Shown: positions 59,720 to 64,000 of the stretch, piece by piece | How positions within the stretch are numbered: the stretch's first letter is position 1 | Layout of the letters: every line of letters starts with the position of its first letter | Origin: Phycomyces nitens | Lineage: Eukaryota; Mucoromycota; Mucoromycetes; Mucorales; Phycomycetaceae | DNA: 64,000 nucleotides | Assembly: GCA_022702545.1 (NCBI GenBank) | Contig: JAHRBC010000005.1 | Location: 4,611,501-4,675,500, forward strand | Reading direction: 5' to 3' | Program-made: the position numbers and the translations under genes | The notes under the pieces: generated by a model | What the model was told of the DNA's origin: nothing | The model's input: only the letters and a program-made list of their open reading frames with translations | Database searches by the model: none

Positions 59720-61102
59720 TTAAATTAAAGGCATACTCCAAATACTCTTGCCAGCAAGAACTGCCTTTTCGAATAGAGGTGCAAAGCTAAGTTTGTCCAT
59801 GTACATGTAGCCGGTTAGAATATAAGGAACGACAAACAAGTGCGATGTCATCACCATATAGAAAAAGGCCCAGATCCATCCAGGCCAACCTTTAGGTACC
59901 AGCTTGTCTCCAATGGCAACTCCAAATATCTGGCAAGCGAAGAATAGACACTGAAGCCCACCCACCCAATGGGAATGGTAAGTTCGAGGGCCGGTAGAGC
60001 AGTACAAAAAGTACTCGTGCATGATTCCTGACAAGACAAACACAGCCAAGGCAGGTATCAACCGGCATCCTATACCCTTTACACCCATGGATATCAGCAA
60101 CTGTCGCGTAGGCTTGTATCCAAGTCTATAAAAGCAGTCGTTGTAAATGGTGTGCCAGCGTCGAGACCAAAAATCACGCAGGCTGTCGGTTTGCCAGGGA
60201 GAGTCGAAAAGGGGTGGCATGGTCAATGTGCTCTCGAGATAATGTTTGAGATCTCGCAGCCACATCATTCGTTGGGCCTTTGCCTTGATTGCTCCCAATG
60301 ACAATGGCTTCTTTGATGTGCGCTGCATCCTTTGGTCAATCCACGGTAATATCTGGTAAAGACCACAATAGCATAAAAGAAAGCCATCGTATGTGACTTG
60401 CAGTTGAAGCTGGAGGTAAACACAGAATGCGATGCAGAAACCAAAGCTCATCATTATTGAAGCTAATGATTCAGTTGGGACATGAGATCTGTCTCCCCAA
60501 TGGAGTAGCTGTGCCAACACTCGTACTGGACGTTGAGAATCAACATATTGGAATAGTGCAGCTAGGCCATCAAAGACTATCTGGCATGCCAGGTATCGCC
60601 ACAGGAATGGCTGGATTGGGATATCTTTCCATTCAGGTACCATTGGTGGCTCAGACTGGTTGGGTGGTCGTTGGCGCCAAGATAAGAGGGTGCGAGCAAA
60701 GCTTTTTCTTTGCCTACGCTCGTCCATTGATAATGAAAAGAGCCAGACTCCCATTTTCATGCCTGTTGCCCAGGACCAGACAGCGATAGACATGTTAGCC
60801 ATGTATGAGAACTGGCCCGCAAAATACAGAGGTATTGAGATCCCCAGAAGCCACAGACAGCCCAAGAGGACTTCTTGTGATAGCCGTTTTCGCTTGACAG
60901 GTAATGAGGTAATCATAAAGAGGTGTGCAGGTGCCATGGCTATGGCTGTATATAAAACGGGATGCATATTGGTAGAAAGGGGTGAGAGAAAAGACGACAA
61001 CCAGAATCTGTATGTTTTAGGTTTCGTTTTTTGAATGTAATAGAGTAGTATCCAACTGCGGATTAGCTTAGGATCCCGCACTTCTTCCTCCGGGATAATC
61101 AT
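59720..61102 (-). CDS. Wax-synthase-domain membrane O-acyltransferase
   Basis: Intronless 460-residue polytopic protein of the MBOAT/wax-synthase type, which esterifies alcohols or sterols with acyl-CoA. The conserved block is PLFDSPWQTDSLRDFWSRRW followed by HTIYNDCFYRL. The catalytic His is in FVLSGIMHEYFLY inside a hydrophobic helix. About eight transmembrane helices. The alternative start MHPVLYTAIAMAP (45 residues in) matches the length of family members that begin with a helix; I retain the longest frame. Substrate cannot be told. Such genes in fungi often belong to secondary metabolism, but no biosynthetic cluster is seen here. Confidence 0.85.
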   Translation of the reverse strand: MIIPEEEVRDPKLIRSWILLYYIQKTKPKTYRFWLSSFLSPLSTNMHPVLYTAIAMAPAHLFMITSLPVKRKRLSQEVLLGCLWLLGISIPLYFAGQFSYMANMSIAVWSWATGMKMGVWLFSLSMDERRQRKSFARTLLSWRQRPPNQSEPPMVPEWKDIPIQPFLWRYLACQIVFDGLAALFQYVDSQRPVRVLAQLLHWGDRSHVPTESLASIMMSFGFCIAFCVYLQLQLQVTYDGFLLCYCGLYQILPWIDQRMQRTSKKPLSLGAIKAKAQRMMWLRDLKHYLESTLTMPPLFDSPWQTDSLRDFWSRRWHTIYNDCFYRLGYKPTRQLLISMGVKGIGCRLIPALAVFVLSGIMHEYFLYCSTGPRTYHSHWVGGLQCLFFACQIFGVAIGDKLVPKGWPGWIWAFFYMVMTSHLFVVPYILTGYMYMDKLSFAPLFEKAVLAGKSIWSMPLI

Positions 61103-63172
61103 TTTTCAGCAATTAATTTATGTCTCCGGCTAAACTGACCCCAACTCCCCCGAAAGCAAACCCAAACAATTGTACAGAAAGCTCGGCAGGAGTTTCTTTT
61201 TTGTTTATTAAAATACAAGTTTTGTTCAATTGAATGATACAAATGATGGCTATAATCTTCTTCTTTTTTGGTCCTTTTTTGCATCTTACTCAACTTGAAT
61301 TATTTAGGTGTAATTTTAATCTGATTGCTTCATTATAGAGATGGGCTATGCAAGAAAGGATATACATTGAATAAAGTGCATTATCAACAAAAAGTAAAAT
61401 AGCCATGTAGATGTTTTGATAAACTGTCCAATGCTCGCAAGTCCAAGATATTCAACTATGGTGTATATTTACCAAAAGCACAATATCATCAATTAAAGAT
61501 AATACATATCTACCAAGATTCACAGAGTCTTGGCTGGTTATCACTCTTGGCAATATTATCAAGCCAATTAAACAAATTGGTATACAAATCTAAATGTTTT
61601 AATACCATATAATATATAATTCAGAATTCAGTGATATAGTAGTCAAAAGTAGTTAGATCTGTGTACATTGCAGACCAACATGGAATATAGATTTATATAA
61701 AAGTAACTACGCTCATATTTACTTTGAATTAGGGGTATACATTTGACCACTAGAACATCGAATTAAAGCATTTTACGGGAAGCTTGGAATCGAGATATAA
61801 TAAGGCAGCAATTTTTCAATTGTTCTTTCCAAAAAATGTCCCCTCCCCCCTTATTTTGTGTCAAGATTTGAGCAATATATATATATATATATCTGGGGAA
61901 CAGTTAAATACGGTTAAATGCATAGAATACAGTAACCATAAAAACTGCTCGATTTGAAACACAAACTTTATAGTTCAAGGAGTCCAATAAATAATAATAT
62001 CATTTGCCAATAAATAAATAAATGATTATAGCAAGACACTGTCGAGGTTGCCAAAAGGTGCTATAAATACCTTTTGATAGTAGGCCAAGACTAGTATACA
62101 TGATATCTGTACACAACCTGTAGTTTACGGCTCCTGATACTTCTTTGATGCAGAGTCAGATTAAGAAAGCAACCATTCTTTACAGTAAAATATGGTGCTT
62201 GTTAAGGATCAATTGCTCTTGGCATCGTGTCAATAATAAGCCGATTTATTCAAGAAGAAGAAAAAAATTATCTATGGATACTCGCAGAATAAATCGTTTC
62301 CATAGGTCATCCTGAATCAATTTCTCCCTCGTCCTGGCAGGGTGCAGTGGTAAAACCCATGCACATTCATCACTAGCCAAGAATAGGCTCTTTTGTACTT
62401 TTCAAGGATAAAATGTTTCAAGCCATGTATAAAAACCCTTTAAAACGATCGGTGACCAACGTCAAAACCTATTACTAATTCTTTTTTATGAATATATAGC
62501 TCTTTATTAAAGTATATAGTGCATATTTAGTATATCATGTAGAAATCTATTAGTATAATCTAAAATTAGCTTTGAGGGAATATGGAGTAAAGGGTCCTAA
62601 TTAAACTGATCTTAGTATTAAGTATTGAAAATTGTGCCATAACATTATTAAAAACATTTTTGGAGCAATTAATCCCCAGTTTTCCATGGCAAACTGGCCA
62701 TTTCACACCACCTGGATACAATTTTCAATATTCATGCCAATCATTCTAGTCCATTTTCCTTTTTGACGAATATATTCTATACTTGATGCAGGAAACATTG
62801 TACCAAACAACAAGTCTATCAAATAACAATAAATCGATTATTTATTTTATAAAATGAGCCATTGTTAAATATAAATGAAATACTTGAAGTAAATTCCATC
62901 TTTTTATAAATCTAGTTATTTTTGATATGTATAAATCATAGTTTCAAAAACAGATTTTATTATTGATAGGTTTTAATGTGTATATATAGAGGCCCTTGTT
63001 GAAATTATGGGTATAAGAGAGTAATTAATTACATTGTTATTGTTAAAATAACTAGTTTTTTTTTAAAAAGTCGTTTTTCTTTTACTATGTGCAGGATGTT
63101 GAGATCATGAAATGAGTTGGTGGGGATGACGGAACTTTTTGTGTTGAAAAAAGGGAGTTGTACCGAACGGAT
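61103..63172. other. Two-kilobase AT-rich region with no gene
   Basis: The largest gene-free stretch. I read both strands and found only short broken frames and a TA run near 61876. No tRNA-like cloverleaf, Fanzor motif or reverse transcriptase motif was recognised. It probably holds the 3' and 5' regulatory regions of the flanking genes. Confidence 0.5.
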
Positions 63173-64000
63173 TTAAGCCTTGGTGGTCTTGATGGAGCGG
63201 TAGTACTTGGCGACAGCTACCATGTTGACAAGAGCAGCCTCGACTTCGGGCCAGCCACGGGATTTAAGTCCACAATCAGGGTTAACCCACAAGAGATGTT
63301 CAGGCAAGTACTTGAGCATATCACCAAAACGAGTCTTCATCTCGTCATAAGAAGGAACACGGGGAGAGTGGATATCGTAAAGACCAGGACCAATCTCATT
63401 GGTGTACTGCTTGGTCTCAAAGATCTTGAGAAGCTTCTCATCAGACTTGGAGTTCTCAATAGTAATAACATCAGCTAATAGAAATGTAAATAAGTAAAGT
63501 CACAAATGTATATATTATATAAAACTTACCATCAAGAGCAGCAATAGCATCAAAGATATCATTGAAATCAGAGTAGCACATGTGTGTATGAATCTGGGTC
63601 TCATCTCGAACACCAGCAGTTGAGAGACGGAAAGAACCAACGGACCATTCAAGGTAAGCATCCCAGTCAGCACGACGGATAGGAAGACCTTCACGGATTG
63701 CGGGCTCATCAACCTGGATGCAGGGAATACCGGCAGCCTCAAGGTCAACAACCTCGTCACGAAGGGCAAGGGCAATCTGGGCACAGAGATCATTGGCGGG
63801 AATATCATCACGGACAAAGGACCACTTCATCATGGTGACTGGGCCAGTCAGCATACCCTTCATGGGCAACTTGGTCAAAGACTGAGCATAGACAATCTCA
63901 TCAATAGTCATTGGTTGGCGGCGGCTAACATCACCAAAAATGACAGGAGGCTTGACACAACGGGAACCATAGGATACAACCCAACCGTTCTCAGTAAAGT
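63173..64000 (-). CDS. MET6: Cobalamin-independent methionine synthase (3' part; N-terminus beyond window)
   Basis: Zinc enzyme transferring methyl from methyltetrahydropteroyl-triglutamate to homocysteine. Exon 63530-64000 and final exon 63173-63474 with intron 63475-63529. Visible: [37 protein letters not shown], and the zinc-site segment [11 protein letters not shown] (His and Cys ligands). The C-terminal exon has [24 protein letters not shown] sequence with the last Cys ligand. Ends TAA at 63173-63175. Codon use is C-ended as expected for this abundant enzyme. The 5' end lies to the right of the window. Confidence 0.96.

Noticed and set aside
62300..62470. GC-richer patch considered as a tRNA or other RNA gene
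   Set aside because: No acceptor stem or T-loop consensus found; no tRNA is supported anywhere in the window.

Overview
The window comes from an early-diverging fungus, most likely one of the Mucoromycota (Mucorales-like). Genes carry many short introns of about 50-100 bases with GTAAGT/GTATG donors. Intergenic DNA is AT-rich and full of microsatellites. The lactate dehydrogenase is of the Rhizopus type, and there are relics of TnpB/Fanzor-like genes whose tails resemble those common in this phylum. All identifications rest on reading translated motifs; no database search was run.

Layout, left to right. At 1-6.2 kb a partial ubiquitin E4 ligase (UFD2) converges on the SSU-processome protein UTP18. 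At 6.4-8.3 kb lies a TIR-bounded, TA-flanked element with a decayed Fanzor-like gene. From 8.5 to 12.6 kb come a DEUBAD plus RAMA-like chromatin protein, a small orphan basic protein and a NIPA-type magnesium transporter. From 13.0 to 17.2 kb is a transposon graveyard: a second Fanzor-family element, a Ty3/gypsy pol relic, and a zinc-knuckle ORF1/gag-like relic on the other strand. From 17.5 to 26.9 kb, all on the minus strand, are a DEF1/UBAP2L-like protein, an orphan basic protein, a mini J-protein and a Mei2-like two-RRM protein with polyglutamine. From 27.9 to 31.1 kb, L-lactate dehydrogenase (with a mitochondrial-type presequence) and alanine aminotransferase lie head to tail, both acting on pyruvate. 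From 31.1 to 33.5 kb are WRAP73 and a small hydrophobic hairpin protein.

From 33.8 to 43.4 kb is a chromatin and transcription block: BCL7-like protein, MYSM1-like SANT/MPN deubiquitinase, a forkhead factor, and the ARID/RFX protein RSC9. UTP20 (44.0-52.9 kb) is the second SSU-processome gene and is divergent from a CAF120-like PH protein (53.4-56.1 kb) whose last exon is thrown out of frame by an octanucleotide minisatellite. At 56.4-61.1 kb are threonine synthase, a LEA_2-like membrane protein and a wax-synthase-type acyltransferase. A gene-free 2 kb follows, and cobalamin-independent methionine synthase runs off the right edge.

Themes: ribosome biogenesis (UTP18, UTP20), ubiquitin and chromatin (UFD2, DEF1, DEUBAD protein, MYSM1-like, RSC9, BCL7-like), and pyruvate and aspartate-family amino-acid metabolism (LDH, ALT, THR4, MET6). 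The most unusual material is the pair of Fanzor-bearing elements and the frame-shifting octamer repeat.
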